A DNA stretch of 64,000 bases from Pythium myriotylum (lineage: Eukaryota; Oomycota; Peronosporomycetes; Pythiales; Pythiaceae), in NCBI GenBank assembly GCA_023091665.1, contig JALJCQ010000027.1, positions 124,001 through 188,000 of the forward strand. The letters are read 5' to 3'. How positions within the stretch are numbered: the first letter of the stretch is position 1; every line of letters begins with the position of its first letter. A model generated the notes under the pieces. It saw nothing but the letters and a program-made list of their open reading frames with translations, made no database searches and was not told where the DNA came from. The translations under genes and the position numbers were made by a program. Positions 1-10,002 of this stretch are shown here, in pieces.

Positions 1-2
1 GG

Positions 3-431
3 TCGAAGTCGATTACGCACACGGCGAGCGAGGCAAAACGATGGTTACGGGCAATCCTACGGAACACGTGGGCCACGACGCGAGCCCACTGGACCAAGAC
101 GTGCGCGGCTACTGCAGACGCAATCGAGGCGATGGGTGAGCACCAACTCCTAGTGGAAATTAACGACCGGATCCGTGCTGGTCGCCGGTCCCACCAACGA
201 GCTAAGCTGGGCCTCGATGCAGCACTAGAGCGCCACACCGAACGACTCATTACCCGAACAGCGCACTGGCACAGGATGCGGGAGGAGAGTCGCCAGCAGC
301 TGGCAACGCGGGGCGACCAAGGAGCTGGAGCCCAGGCTCAGCGGCAGCCACCAGCAGCCACGGAGGGTCATGACAGGGAAGACAGGGAGGCCCAAGACGA
401 TGAGGACGACAGCGGGGCCGAGGGGATGTAG
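3..431 (+). CDS. C-terminal part of a probable LINE-type ORF, open at left edge
   Basis: A reading frame is open from the window edge (base 3) to a stop at 431; the first internal ATG is at 132, but the upstream codons read just as well (Trp-, Arg- and Ala-rich helices), so the true start lies outside the window. The product ends in a very acidic, Gln-rich tail. I recognise no catalytic motif. About 200 bases after the stop there is a (TAAA)5 tract, as at the 3' end of many non-LTR retrotransposons, so I infer the tail end of a LINE ORF. It could instead be a host gene 3' end; this is a weak assignment. Confidence 0.35.
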   Translation, partial: SKSITHTASEAKRWLRAILRNTWATTRAHWTKTCAATADAIEAMGEHQLLVEINDRIRAGRRSHQRAKLGLDAALERHTERLITRTAHWHRMREESRQQLATRGDQGAGAQAQRQPPAATEGHDREDREAQDDEDDSGAEGM

Positions 432-633
432 CAGGTTTGTTTACAGGGCCGAGTCGCCCGCAGATATGTCAGGGGAGAGAGCTGTGCTCGCCCAGGCGCA
501 CCCTATAGTGCATATTGTATATCATGCATATCGATAGCCCGGCCGATTGGCCGGGCAGCCGAGGCCGCCGGGTTAGCCCGGTTCGCGGGGCTGGAGCAGT
601 GCCCGCCCCGAGTGCCCACGGCGTTGACAGTGG

Positions 634-653
634 TAAATAAATAAATAAATAAA
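634..653 (+). repeat. (TAAA)5 tract, possible LINE 3' tail
   Basis: Five perfect TAAA units follow the stop codon of the left-edge ORF by about 200 bases. Short tandem A-rich tails are typical of non-LTR retrotransposon 3' ends; it could also be a chance microsatellite. Confidence 0.5.
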
Positions 654-1722
654 TTTGGAGAGTGCTGGCAGTGCAACTGTCGAGAAGTAACACAGTGATG
701 TGGCACTAGAGTGTGCGACACAACATCCTGACTTCTCTAAAATGCTAAAACAGTGATAATTTTTTGAAAAAATGAGCACAACAATCTCTCACACTCTCGC
801 AAAAGCAGCACAGACCACATCCCGTGACCATCCACGCAATCATCAACCTGTGTATATGTCGAGCGCAAAACTACGAGACGAGTCGACCAATAAAGAGTCG
901 AAGAATATCATCGTTCCACTCTAGCACTGTGTTTGAGGCCTAGCAATCAATCAAAGCACTCTTTCCACTATCTCCTTCTCTGGTCCATTCCTCGCAATCA
1001 ATCAATACACTCATTCCACTATTTCCCGCTCAGGTTCATTCCGCTCCAAAGTGATCACTTTCCAATATTCCGCAGCCTCAAGACCCACGGTGTAACCAGC
1101 AGAAACAACTCAAGACCCACAAGATCACCAGCATGCCCGATCGCGACCACACTCGCCGTGCCAATCTGTCTGATACCTACGGGTAACGTTTGATGGGGTG
1201 GCACGGCGAGTCAAGCCTTTGCTGAGTGAAAGCACCTGCACGATCCACACAAAGACCGTCCATCGCTCGCTGGACCGAGGACGAAGCGCCTTGGACAACG
1301 ACATCGCGGTCACAAGCCTCGATATAAACCACAGTTGCAAACGTGGTAGACGAACCGCGAATCAAGTGCGCCAGGGGAGGTTTGATTTCGAGTTAGCACG
1401 TAGTTATACTGTAGATCATCGACTCTCACCATCAAATATCGAAGGCAATATGTTGCTCTCAACGATACTGCACCCACCAACCACCCCAACGAGAATCTTG
1501 TTGCACTTCAAACACCATTCTTCGACCTCATGCGGTCCAAACTGAAGCGTTGTTGCCACTGCTACACTCTGGAAATCGATACCCCCCTATTTTCTCCCCG
1601 TCGTCAAAACCCATTTTCCATGAACATTTGATTGTAGTACCGTACTTTGTCGACGATGTAGAGGTTGCATTTTGCCCTGAAAAGCCATAAGATAACTGTA
1701 TAAACCGTCTAAAAATACTTGT
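654..1722. other. Intergenic, with a 51-bp tandem repeat
   Basis: No convincing gene. Positions 943-993 and 994-1044 are two diverged copies of a 51-bp unit, each starting GCAATCAATCAA and ending with a TTCATTCC-like motif. Short open frames here have no recognisable features. Confidence 0.5.
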
Positions 1723-2100
1723 TGAGGTAGGCCGTGTGTTGTGTTGGTGGCAAATTGCCGAATGAGAATGTATTTGTGTTGTTTCCTTGGTCTCTGGGAA
1801 GCGCTGCACGCCCTGTCCCCAACTGTCCAACGGCCCTTGGCCAACCACTAGTTTAACCTAAAAACCTCGAATTGATTTGGCCAATCAGGATCCGCTATGA
1901 TCGATTCTAACCAACCAGAGCAGTCCTTCTATCAATCCGATGTCGCAAACGTGGCGACAGGGACCAGTGGGTTTTTGGGTGATGGAGGTTGAAGGTGCGC
2001 CTTCAACCTCCCAGCCAATCACAGTGGGCTGGCAGCAGCGGCTGCCGACGCTGCGGCGTCACGGGCCCCACTTGTGGCTCTTGGGGACATAACCGTCTCA
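1723..2100 (-). repeat. copia-1 3' LTR
   Basis: It is a direct repeat of 7652-8028 with inverted ends TGAG/CTCA. It contains a perfect 12-bp stem with a 4-nt loop at 1984-2011 and further GC-rich inverted repeats just beyond it. Confidence 0.9.
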
Positions 2101-2216
2101 CTCCCCCTCAGCGCGTCGCCCATAGCCAAGGTTACAACTTTATCTATCTGCTGGGAAAAACTCCCCGGTGCGTACACACTCGGTGAGGGTAAAAACCAGC
2201 CTACCTACTTCTTCGA

Positions 2217-3725
2217 CTACTCGAGACGAAGCTCGATCATTTCGATCCCACGCGTCAAGTCACAGTGCTTGTTACTCCCCAAGGACTTGGTGAAGAGGTC
2301 AGCTAGGTTCTTCTCCGAAGCGACTTGAGTGGTCTCGAGTTGTTTTCCATTTAGGTCATGCATGAAACAGAACTTTGGGTCGATGTGTTTGGTGCGATCA
2401 CTCTTGATGTAGCCTTGTTGTACTTGCGCAACGCATGCCGCGTTGTCCTCGAAGATCCTGATAGGTCCCAGCTTCGTCTTGACTCCAAGGGCACCACGAA
2501 CGAACTTGTGGAATCGGCGCAACCAGATGCACTCACGACTCGCTTCATAAAGAGCGATAAGCTCTGACTGGTTGGTTGACGTGGCAGTTAGCGTCTGCTT
2601 CGTCGACTTCCACGCAATCGCAGCGTGCGAAGTCATGAACACATAGCCAGTCTGCGAGCGTGCCTTGTGTGGGTCGGAGAGGTAGCCTGCATCTGCGTAT
2701 CCGCAGATGTCGTCGGTGACTATATCACTGACGTGTACGCTCGTACCCTTGCGGTACAGTAAGCCGTACTTACGAGTCCGTGCCAGATATCTCAACACTT
2801 GCTTTACGCCAGACCAATGTCTTCTGGTCGGTTCCGATGTGTACCGTGCAAGTACACTAACAGCGAAAGCTATATCTGGGCGTGAGCAGTTTGCCAAGTA
2901 AAGGAGAGCTCCGATGGCTTCCTTGTAGGGATACTTCTCGTCGAGCACCCTTTCACTGCCACGTCTTGGTCCAAAGACATCGCTCTCTGGTCTCAGGTTC
3001 CGCACAACCATGGGGGTCTTGGCAGTCCTTGTAACATCCCTCATGTTGAAGCGTGTCAGCACTTTGCTGATGTAGGTTGCCTGATGCAACACAATCCCCG
3101 TCGGGATCTGAGTTACCTGGAGACCCAGACAGAACGATATAGTTCCAAGGTCTTTCACCTTGAACTCGGACTTCAGCGCTGCCATTGCAGCTTCGATTGT
3201 CGCGTCCATTCCGACATTGATAATGTCGTCGACGTAGATCCCAATGATGGCGATCTCGGCACCGCTTCGCTTGACAAACAAGCATGGGGAGCATTCATGT
3301 GTCTGAAAACCACATTTAATCAAGTACTGCGAAAAACGCAAGTACCAACGCCGGCCGGCTTGCTTCAACCCATAAAGCGACTTGTGCAATTGCACACACG
3401 GGAGGTTCATTGACTTCTCCCCCTCGACACGTAACCCCTCAGGGACTCGCATATATAGTTCAACATCGATTAGACCATATAGGTACGCAGTTTCTATGTC
3501 TGCCTGCCTGACTTGCATGTTGTTCGCTGCGCCGAACGCAAGTAACCAACGAAGGGTTGTCATGGTCATGACCGGCGAGTACGTGTCGGAATAGTCGATA
3601 CCGAAACGTTGCGTGAAACCTTGTGCCACAAGTCGCCCCTTGAAGCGCACGACTCTACCCTGTTGATCGCGCTTACGCGCAAACACCCACCGACATCCAA
3701 TAGGTCGGTGCTGTGGGGGGGGCAC
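2217..3725 (-). pseudogene. copia-1 pol, reverse transcriptase and RNase H part
   Basis: This is a 502-codon frame with the copia RT core (CRWVFARKRD, KGRLVAQGFTQ, a YVDD box) followed by a copia RNase H region (GYADAGYLSD, KSTKQTLTATSTNQSE). It would copy element RNA into DNA in the virus-like particle. It has no ATG: the frame opens inside a run of eight C (minus strand, about 3715-3722). One extra C there would join it to the integrase frame upstream, so the break is a single-base homopolymer indel, either a real mutation or an assembly error. It is otherwise uninterrupted and ends 116 bases from the 3' LTR. Confidence 0.85.
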
Positions 3726-5242
3726 TCTTGCACGTTTCCAAATACTTCACGATCGAGAAGTGACTGCAGCTCCGATTTGATGGCCGCCTTCCATTTAGGC
3801 CAATCGGGTGATGCCCTACAGTCCGAGACTGTCTGGGGCTCTGCATCTTCATCGATTGCGGCCAGGAACGAGCTGACGTTCGTGTCAGCAAGAACTTCGC
3901 TAATGGTATCGACATCATGCTCAACATCAACAACCTCTGGTTCGATGGAGCCTCCAGCGAGTTCTTCGTTCGTGCGCCTCTTCCTCGGATTTCTATCCTT
4001 TGCTCCTTTTGGTCGTCCACGTTTCTTCGGTTGAGTTGTCGTTGTGGACGAGGCAGGAATGGGGTCAACTGCTATCGCGGCAGGATAGTTGGATGCTTCA
4101 TTTAGGGTTGACCGTGTCATCCGTTCCGTTGGAGTGAATACGTCAGGCGCATTCTGTACAATGCTGTGCAGATGAAGGATGCGTCGTACGTCCTTCTCAC
4201 CTTGACCGTTGTATGGGTCCTTGTGAATCTCCTTCGTCGACGGCTGTTCGAATGTGAAAGCCGATCTAGAGACGTCATCGTCGTCACCAAGTTTCGGGAA
4301 GGTCTGTTCATCGAATTCGCACATGGTGATGTGTGCCGTAAATAGGTCTCCTGTTTGGGGACTTAGGTAACGGATAATCGATGGTGATTGGAAACCTACG
4401 TATACCCCAAGCCGGCGCCTGGGTCCGAGCTTGGTTCGTTGGTGTGGAGGTATGGGGACGTATACCGCACAACCAAAGATCCTCAGGTGCTTTACTGATG
4501 GTGGAAACCCATGAACAAGTTCATATGGCGAAGGCCCAACATCAGAAGCAGGCCTGTACTGGATGAAAGCTGGCGCATGAAGAACTGCATGACCCCAAGC
4601 AGATAGCGGCAGGTTCGATCGCAGTAGCAAAGGCCGAGCGATCATCTGGATCTGATTCACAAAGTTCTCTGCGTTCGTGTTATGAGCGTATGGTACGGAA
4701 GTCTCCAGGTTTATTCCGCTGGACGTGCAGAACTCCTGAAATGACTTCGAGACGTACTCGGATGCGTTGTCGACACGGACATTCTTGATGGTGTGCTCCG
4801 GAAACTGCGTCTTGAAGTGAATGATGCTGGCTAGCAGCTTTGGCATCACTTCGTTTCGAGAAGTTAGCAGTTGAACCTTCGAGAACCGAGCCGATGTGTC
4901 TTTCACAACCATGAAGTAGTTGAAGGAACCCGATGGTGGGGATATCGGGCCGCACACATCGCTCAACAGAGTGTCGAGGACACCGCGTGGTTTGATCTTC
5001 TCGCCGTGGAGCTTGACCTTCGGGCGGTTCTGAAGCTTTCCCATTGCACACGGTCTGCACAGTCGTTTGCTATGAGTGTCAAAGTCACTCTGCTTCAGTG
5101 GCATGCCAACCACTGCTCTCGACATTCTCTTCATCATGTCCCTGCCTGGATGACCTGACCGATCGTGCCACTGCTCATACAAGCTCGTCTCGGTTGAACG
5201 AGGAGCAGATGTGCCAATCGTGTCTTGGATGTAGCCGCACAT
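3566..5242 (-). pseudogene. copia-1 integrase part of pol
   Basis: This 558-codon frame holds the GAG-pre-integrase zinc-binding segment (WHDRSGHPG, later CRPCAMGK) and an rve integrase core with acidic residues in LLSDVCGP, RVDNASEYV and TNAENFVNQ. The last two differ from the usual RTDNGGE and GVAERMNR, so the catalytic site may be altered. A proline- and lysine-rich linker follows. The frame is one base off from gag upstream (near 5250) and from RT downstream (near 3720). Known copia elements read these as one polyprotein, so this copy is probably inactive unless the offsets are sequencing errors. Confidence 0.82.
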
Positions 5243-6660
5243 TCTGGCGATGGAGTGATGAAAGTGACATAGAGTCCGTTGCCATTTTCCTCACATTCCT
5301 CCACGATCTGACCTTTCGCATTAGTCAAACGCAAGCACTCCCTGCCATCGGGGAGAGTAGCTGTGTTGACGTGCAATCCATTCTTTCGGATGTCGGCAAA
5401 GCCGATCAAGTTCCGAGAAGCGGATGGTGCGAAGATTGCCTTGGTGATGTTGATCGTAGTTCCATTAGGCAACTGGACTTGTGCTTGTCCAGCACCCTTA
5501 GCGATCGATGCAGCACCGCCAATTGTCTTGACTTTGGCGGGCGTTTCCGATGCCTCGAGTGACGTAAAGAACTTCCGATCCCTTAGGATAGCGTTGGTTG
5601 TTCCTGAGTCGATGAGGCAGGAGTCATATTCGCTCTCATTACTACTGTAGCACTCAACGCAGTTCGCTTCAGCTTCGTCACTGTCATCGGACAAGTTCGT
5701 CATGAACGTAGCCTTATTCTTCGAAGACGATGGTCCTCTGCCCTTCCCCTTCATCGTCTGAGACGACTTCGCGTTTCGCAGTGACTCTTGGTAAAGCTTG
5801 ACGTGGAACGCAGGTGTGGGGCACTTCGCAGCCCAGTGACCTCTCAGACCACACTTCCTGCATGCGTTGTTCGAATCCGAGTTGTAGAATGCCTTGTGTG
5901 CCCCAGGCTTCCTGTTCCCTGATGAGAACTTCCGTCCCTTTCCATTGCCCTTCCACTGCTTCTTGTCATGACGGCGCTGATGAGGCTTGTCCTGTTGACG
6001 TGGAACTTCCCCATAGTTGACTTCAGCCTTCAACGGCTTCTCAGGCGCATCCGGGACGCGTCGCTCATCATGGTTGCGCTGAAGCAACAAGCCGTGCTTC
6101 TCATCGAGCAAAAGGGTAGCCACCAGCTTGTCGAAGGTCGTATGGTTCATGCGGCGATACTGTGTAGCCAGTATGCGTTCCGCCGGACTGAACGTCGTGA
6201 GAGTCTTGTCGATCTTGTCCAATTCCGTCAACTTCTTACCACACCACGAGAGCTCACTCGCGATGCTGTACAACTTTGTCGTGTACTCGGTGACTGTCTT
6301 GAAGTTGTAGAAACAGAGTTTGTTCCATTCATCGTTCAGGAGTGGCAACATTGCTTGCTTTCGATCGGTGTCGAAGCGAAGGCGCAGACTTGTCCAAATT
6401 ACAGCGGGGTTGCGTTCCTCAAGGTAATTGAACTTTAAGTCTTTGTGCAGGTGCCGAAGGATCAGGCACACTGCGCGGGCAGCGTCTTTGCGAGTGGCAA
6501 CTTCCCTCGTCGTAGTGCCGCTTGGTATGACGAAGTTTTCATCAATCGTGTCGCTAAGGCCTTCGGCGCATATGTTGTTGTAGCACTCGAGTGACCACAC
6601 GATGTAGTTCTCGCCACCGATGTCCAGCGCTGGGAACTTCAACTTTTCTAAGTTCGACAT
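5134..6660 (-). CDS. copia-1 gag and protease
   Basis: I chose the ATG at 6660 (product begins MSNLEKLKFPALD) because it gives the usual copia Gag start; the frame itself is open to 6729. Order of parts: Gag of the UBN2 type (about residues 1-220), a basic stretch, one CCHC zinc knuckle (CRKCGLRGHWAAKC), then an aspartic protease with a DSGTT active site. The product is about 508 residues. The 3' end runs past the point where the integrase frame takes over, giving a spurious tail. Gag would form the particle and the protease would cut the polyprotein. Confidence 0.85.
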   Translation of the reverse strand: MSNLEKLKFPALDIGGENYIVWSLECYNNICAEGLSDTIDENFVIPSGTTTREVATRKDAARAVCLILRHLHKDLKFNYLEERNPAVIWTSLRLRFDTDRKQAMLPLLNDEWNKLCFYNFKTVTEYTTKLYSIASELSWCGKKLTELDKIDKTLTTFSPAERILATQYRRMNHTTFDKLVATLLLDEKHGLLLQRNHDERRVPDAPEKPLKAEVNYGEVPRQQDKPHQRRHDKKQWKGNGKGRKFSSGNRKPGAHKAFYNSDSNNACRKCGLRGHWAAKCPTPAFHVKLYQESLRNAKSSQTMKGKGRGPSSSKNKATFMTNLSDDSDEAEANCVECYSSNESEYDSCLIDSGTTNAILRDRKFFTSLEASETPAKVKTIGGAASIAKGAGQAQVQLPNGTTINITKAIFAPSASRNLIGFADIRKNGLHVNTATLPDGRECLRLTNAKGQIVEECEENGNGLYVTFITPSPECAATSKTRLAHLLLVQPRRACMSSGTIGQVIQAGT

Positions 6661-6806
6661 GGTAGGTGCGGACGACACAGTACTAAGTACTTCTCTGCTA
6701 GGTACGACTCCAAAGTACACTTTGAGCAAAGTGCCAGAGTACTAGGTACGAACTGTGCGGGGACTAAGTTCGATAACGAGTGTACTAGAATAAGAACTAA
6801 ATGTAC

Positions 6807-7328
6807 TTAGTTAAAGATGTTACACGAACACCACTCGTCGTCGCAGTGCTTCTGCTTCTTGCGCTGGCGCTCTTCTTCTTCGGCTTCCTGTCGTGCGCGC
6901 TTCTCGTTCACGACCTTGGACTCGAGAATGGACGTGATCGTCCTGCCCACGATCTTGCGCTGAAGGTCGCAGTGAAACGGCACTTCACCAATCGCAGAGA
7001 CGATGTGCTTGATCCGGTTGGACTGGATAGCCGACTCGTTGAGCTTCTTCGTGAACGCGCCGTGGACTCTGACGACGCGCTCGATCGCCTCTTGAAGATC
7101 GTCGCGCAGCTGGTCGAGGGACTCGGCGCGGTCGCGTTCGAGGTAGCCGATGGACTTGGCGAAGTCCGATCGGCGTGGGAAGCTGTACTTCTTCTTCCGC
7201 GACCGTGGCCTTGAGCTGGGCTGCGACTCGACCTTGGCGGCGACGGGGCGGACAACAGGCTCTTGTCCGCTGAGGTCGAGGGTGGCAACGATCTCCGGCG
7301 ACTTGGGCAGCTTGGTCACCTTGACCAT
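6807..7328 (-). CDS. Extra ORF between 5' LTR and gag of copia-1, unknown function
   Basis: A 173-residue product starts at the ATG at 7328 (MVKVTKLPKS); the frame is open further up to 7373. It has an N-terminal basic cluster (RPRSRKKKYSFPRRS, residues 40-54, nuclear-signal-like), a predicted helical middle (residues 60-135) and a strongly charged coiled-coil-like end (KRARQEAEEEERQRKKQK, 143-160) followed by a short Cys-containing tail. It is in the same orientation as gag but separate from it, inside the LTRs. It matches no Gag or Pol domain known to me. It may be a captured host fragment or an accessory ORF; codon quality and amino-acid pattern favour real coding over chance. Confidence 0.5.
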   Translation of the reverse strand: MVKVTKLPKSPEIVATLDLSGQEPVVRPVAAKVESQPSSRPRSRKKKYSFPRRSDFAKSIGYLERDRAESLDQLRDDLQEAIERVVRVHGAFTKKLNESAIQSNRIKHIVSAIGEVPFHCDLQRKIVGRTITSILESKVVNEKRARQEAEEEERQRKKQKHCDDEWCSCNIFN

Positions 7329-7379
7329 GCGAGCGTCAAACAGGGGTAGGCAACGAACTAACGGCCACACCACGAGTCA

Positions 7380-7650
7380 ACGCACGAGCACGGGGACCTT
7401 GCTTTTACGTGCGGGGCACGGCAAACGCGTGTCTTCCAGCGCTCGGGCGGGCCGCGGACGATGGGTTGGTGAACGAACCTCGGGTCGGTCCGAGGGGTCA
7501 GGGGTCGTGGGCCTCGGTTCGGGTCGACGGGCCACGGGTCGGGTTGACGGGCCACGAGTCGGGTCGGGTCGAGTCGGCGGTTCGGGAGGCGAGCGAGGGG
7601 AGGAGGCCTTGACCGTCGGGGCTCAGGCGGGAGCCAGCAGTGCTGATAAC
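7380..7650. other. GC-rich leader of copia-1
   Basis: This untranslated stretch lies between the extra ORF and the 5' LTR. It is packed with GGGTCG/GGCCACGGGTCGGG-type short degenerate repeats (about 7480-7590). No protein features. Confidence 0.4.
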
Positions 7651-7651
7651 G

Positions 7652-8028
7652 TGAGGTAGGCCGTGTGTTGTGTTGGTGGCAAATTGCCGAATGAGAATGT
7701 ATTTGTGTTGTTTCCTTGGTCTCGGGAAGCGCTGCACGCCCTGTCCCCAACTGTCCAACGGCCCTTGGCCAACCACTAGTTTAACCTAAAAACCTCGAAT
7801 TGATTTGGCCAATCAGGATCCGCTATGATCGATTCTAACCAACCAGAGCAGTCCTTCTATCAATCCGATGTCGCAAACGTGGCGACAGGGACCAGTGGGT
7901 TTTTGGGTGATGGAGGTTGAAGGTGCGCCTTCAACCTCCCAGCCAATCACAGTGGGCTGGCAGCAGCGGCTGCCGACGCTGCGGCGTCACGGGCCCCACT
8001 TGTGGCTCTTGGGGACATAACCGTCTTA
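7652..8028 (-). repeat. copia-1 5' LTR
   Basis: It is a near-identical copy of 1723-2100; its outer end reads TTA where the partner reads TCA. It is followed outside by CTAGT, matching the CTTGT left of the other LTR at four of five bases. Confidence 0.88.
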
Positions 8029-8139
8029 CTAGTAATGTTAATACTTTCGGTCATTTTATTGCAGTTATATTCTGTTGCTGTTGTATGCCGGCACAAACTG
8101 ACGTGTAAATTGATATTTATTTCTGGGAAAGTGATAAAG

Positions 8140-8574
8140 TGTGCAGGGCTGTAGCACTCCTTCGGAGCACTGCCAGTATAAACCCTAGTAATTTTCAACT
8201 GTGTCGCGTTTCTAGTACAGATCGTACAAGGTGGTGTGAAGCCCGTCGCAACGAAGAAACCCCGAACTCGTGTGTGTTGGTTCCTTGGGCTTTAACTACC
8301 GGGACGTTTGTTTTCGAGTTCGTTGTGCGTGAACGACGTAACCCGTGCGGACCAAGCTATAAACGTGAGCGGTCTGAACCCGTGTGCTTTTCGCGCCCTG
8401 CTATTCTCAATGGTGATTCTTGCGTATCCCTAGTGAATCTGCACACATTTCGCAATGGCGAACGCACAGGCACACACGCCCCCCGCCCTAAGTATCTCCC
8501 GACAAGATCACTCCGACTGCCGAGACACGAGTCAGTGGCTCTTATTTGATGAAGCCAATAGTGATATCATATGA
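8140..8574 (+). mobile_element. Gypsy-like 5' fragment: partial LTR, leader and gag start
   Basis: The sequence has an LTR-like start (TGTGCAGGG...), a CTCC-TTCG-GAG tetraloop hairpin, a TATAAA motif near 8177 and an LTR-like end near 8409. A short leader follows, then an ATG at 8455 opening a 39-codon frame (MANAQAHTPP..., then WLLFDEANSD) that reads like a gypsy Gag N-terminus and stops at 8574. No pol is present. I call this a truncated gypsy-type relic from general resemblance; the exact LTR ends are uncertain. Confidence 0.35.
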
Positions 8575-8596
8575 GTGATGTTATCACTGATATGAT
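8566..8596. repeat. Inverted repeat, 14-bp arms
   Basis: ATCATATGAGTGAT (8566-8579) and ATCACTGATATGAT (8583-8596) pair at 13 of 14 positions around a 3-nt loop, at the point where the gypsy-like gag frame ends. Confidence 0.6.
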
Positions 8597-9236
8597 ACCA
8601 CGTTCTGCTACTAGGGTTTTGCCCTCATTCTTCCGCATCCCTGGCACGCGACTTGGTCGTGATGCTAGCCTTCTTTCCTTTGCCGATCCTCGTCATGTTC
8701 AAAGTTTTCGAATGACCGCCACGAAGTTGGGGCGGAAACACCAAAGGGAATCTAAGGCGATACACTGTATCCATCCATTATAGAAGGGTAAGATTTATAG
8801 GAGTTTTGGAGATAGGATTGACACGAGTTTATCTCTGGCGATTCCTGGGCAAGTGTCGTGTTTTGCTCCAGGGGTGGGTGCAAAAATATTGCTATTGTCA
8901 GATCCAAAATATTGTTGGGGACAATTATTGATTGTTGGCCGAACACAATAGTTCACTGTTTATTGTCATATTGTATCAATATATTCCTCTTCAATATATT
9001 GCTCTGCAACCTTGCCGCCACGACTGAAATGGTGCTGCCAATGCCCGCCGTCGTCTCTCTATGCAAGCTCTGCACGAGTCAATCACAGCCTCTACATCTA
9101 AAATCCCGTCAATCAGCGTGAATTGCGCTTTGGCTCGTTCTGGGGTGGAGATGGGCTTGGGAGAATTTGCTTTGGACGATCAAACCACTCGCTCATATGC
9201 ACCACAGCCCACCAACCAGCCAATAAGCAAATTATA

Positions 9237-9494
9237 ATGAAGAGCGCCGAGGTTGTCGAAGTGATGTTCAAGAACACGACACCTACCTGCCGCGACCGCG
9301 TTGTTTGCAACAAAACAGTCCTACAAGACAAGAAGGTGGGCTACCGTAACCTGATGTCGCACTTGGCTTTGAAACATGACGGATATTTACAAGTCGCAGA
9401 TCTCAGGCCGAAGTCGCTGCTGTACATCGCCTTCACCGAGGTAACCGAAATGTGTCGACTGCTTCAGCCTCACCCTCAGCCTCGCCACCGTTGA
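9237..9494 (+). pseudogene. hAT remnant: BED-type zinc finger
   Basis: From the ATG at 9237 (MKSAEVVEVMF) the frame encodes a BED-like finger: Cys in PTCRDRVVC, then GYRNLMSHLALKH with an H-x4-H pair. BED fingers bind transposon ends in hAT transposases. The frame then runs into a different frame from the dimerisation domain and ends at 9494, so it is a remnant unless spliced in a way I could not establish. Confidence 0.55.
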
Positions 9495-9745
9495 CCGGTC
9501 GCAAGCGTGCCGCACAAGAACTGGATGAAGCCATAAAAAAAAAACGTGCCCGCAACCGAATTGAAGCCACGCAGCGCTACGAAGATGTGAGTTGGATCCC
9601 TCCTACGTCGGTCGTAGTTGAGCGTTTCTTCTCGGTCGTCAAGAGTATGGACACCACCACACTTGAGGTGATCATGTACTTGAAGTTGAATTGGGATCTC
9701 GTCAGCATGAGCAACGTGTCTCAAGCAATCAAACTATCAAGATAG
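9452..9745 (+). pseudogene. hAT remnant: C-terminal dimerisation domain
   Basis: The 97-codon frame contains the hAT signature YEDVSWIPPTSVVVERFFS followed by VKSMDTTTLEVIMYLKLNW, the conserved dimerisation region that ends hAT transposases. It overlaps the zinc-finger frame by 43 bases in another frame. The RNase H-like catalytic core (~400 residues) that should lie between them is absent. A short Lys/Arg-rich stretch precedes the domain. Confidence 0.65.
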
Positions 9746-10002
9746 GCTGAAAAGGCCCGAAAGCAAGCCCAAAAGAGCCCATAAGTGCTTCTCAAGTTCA
9801 CACGAAACTTCCCTCCACAATATATTGTATATTGTACAATAATTGATTGTCTTGAGACAGATCAGATTCTGAGCTAATTGGAGTGGTTACGACTCCGGGG
9901 CCTGGTTAACCCTTTTGGCCGAGTCGTTTAACCGTCTCATGTCTACGGATTTTGGTCTACAATCAATATACAATGTTTATTGTCACAGCCCTGGTTTTGC
10001 TC

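Larger units (their letters stand above)
1723..8028 (-). mobile_element. Complete Ty1/copia LTR retrotransposon (copia-1)
   Basis: Two ~378-bp direct repeats (1723-2100 and 7652-8028) with TGAG...CTCA ends bracket gag, protease, integrase, reverse transcriptase and RNase H frames on the minus strand. A purine-rich tract (GAGGGGGAG on the minus strand, 2101-2109) sits directly before the 3' LTR. Just inside the 5' LTR the minus strand reads TTATCAGCACTG, which resembles copia primer sites. Flanks are CTTGT (1718-1722) and CTAGT (8029-8033), a 5-bp target duplication with one mismatch. The LTRs differ by about one indel and a terminal base, so insertion looks recent. The coding part is broken by frame changes, and an extra ORF lies between the 5' LTR and gag. 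Confidence 0.92.
8869..9993 (+). mobile_element. Non-autonomous hAT DNA transposon
   Basis: The element starts CAGGGGTGGG and ends with the inverse of CAGGGCTGTG, hAT-like terminal inverted repeats. Perfect copies of GTTTTGCTC flank it (8860-8868 and 9994-10002), that is, the 8-bp hAT target duplication plus one chance base. Subterminal ACAATA/CAATATATTG motifs occur at both ends. The 1125-bp interior keeps a BED-type zinc finger and the C-terminal dimerisation domain but has lost the transposase catalytic middle, so it cannot move by itself. Confidence 0.85.

Noticed and set aside
7480..7590. CRISPR-like or regular repeat array
   Set aside because: The GGGTCG-type repeats are short, irregular and inside the copia-1 leader, without uniform spacers.
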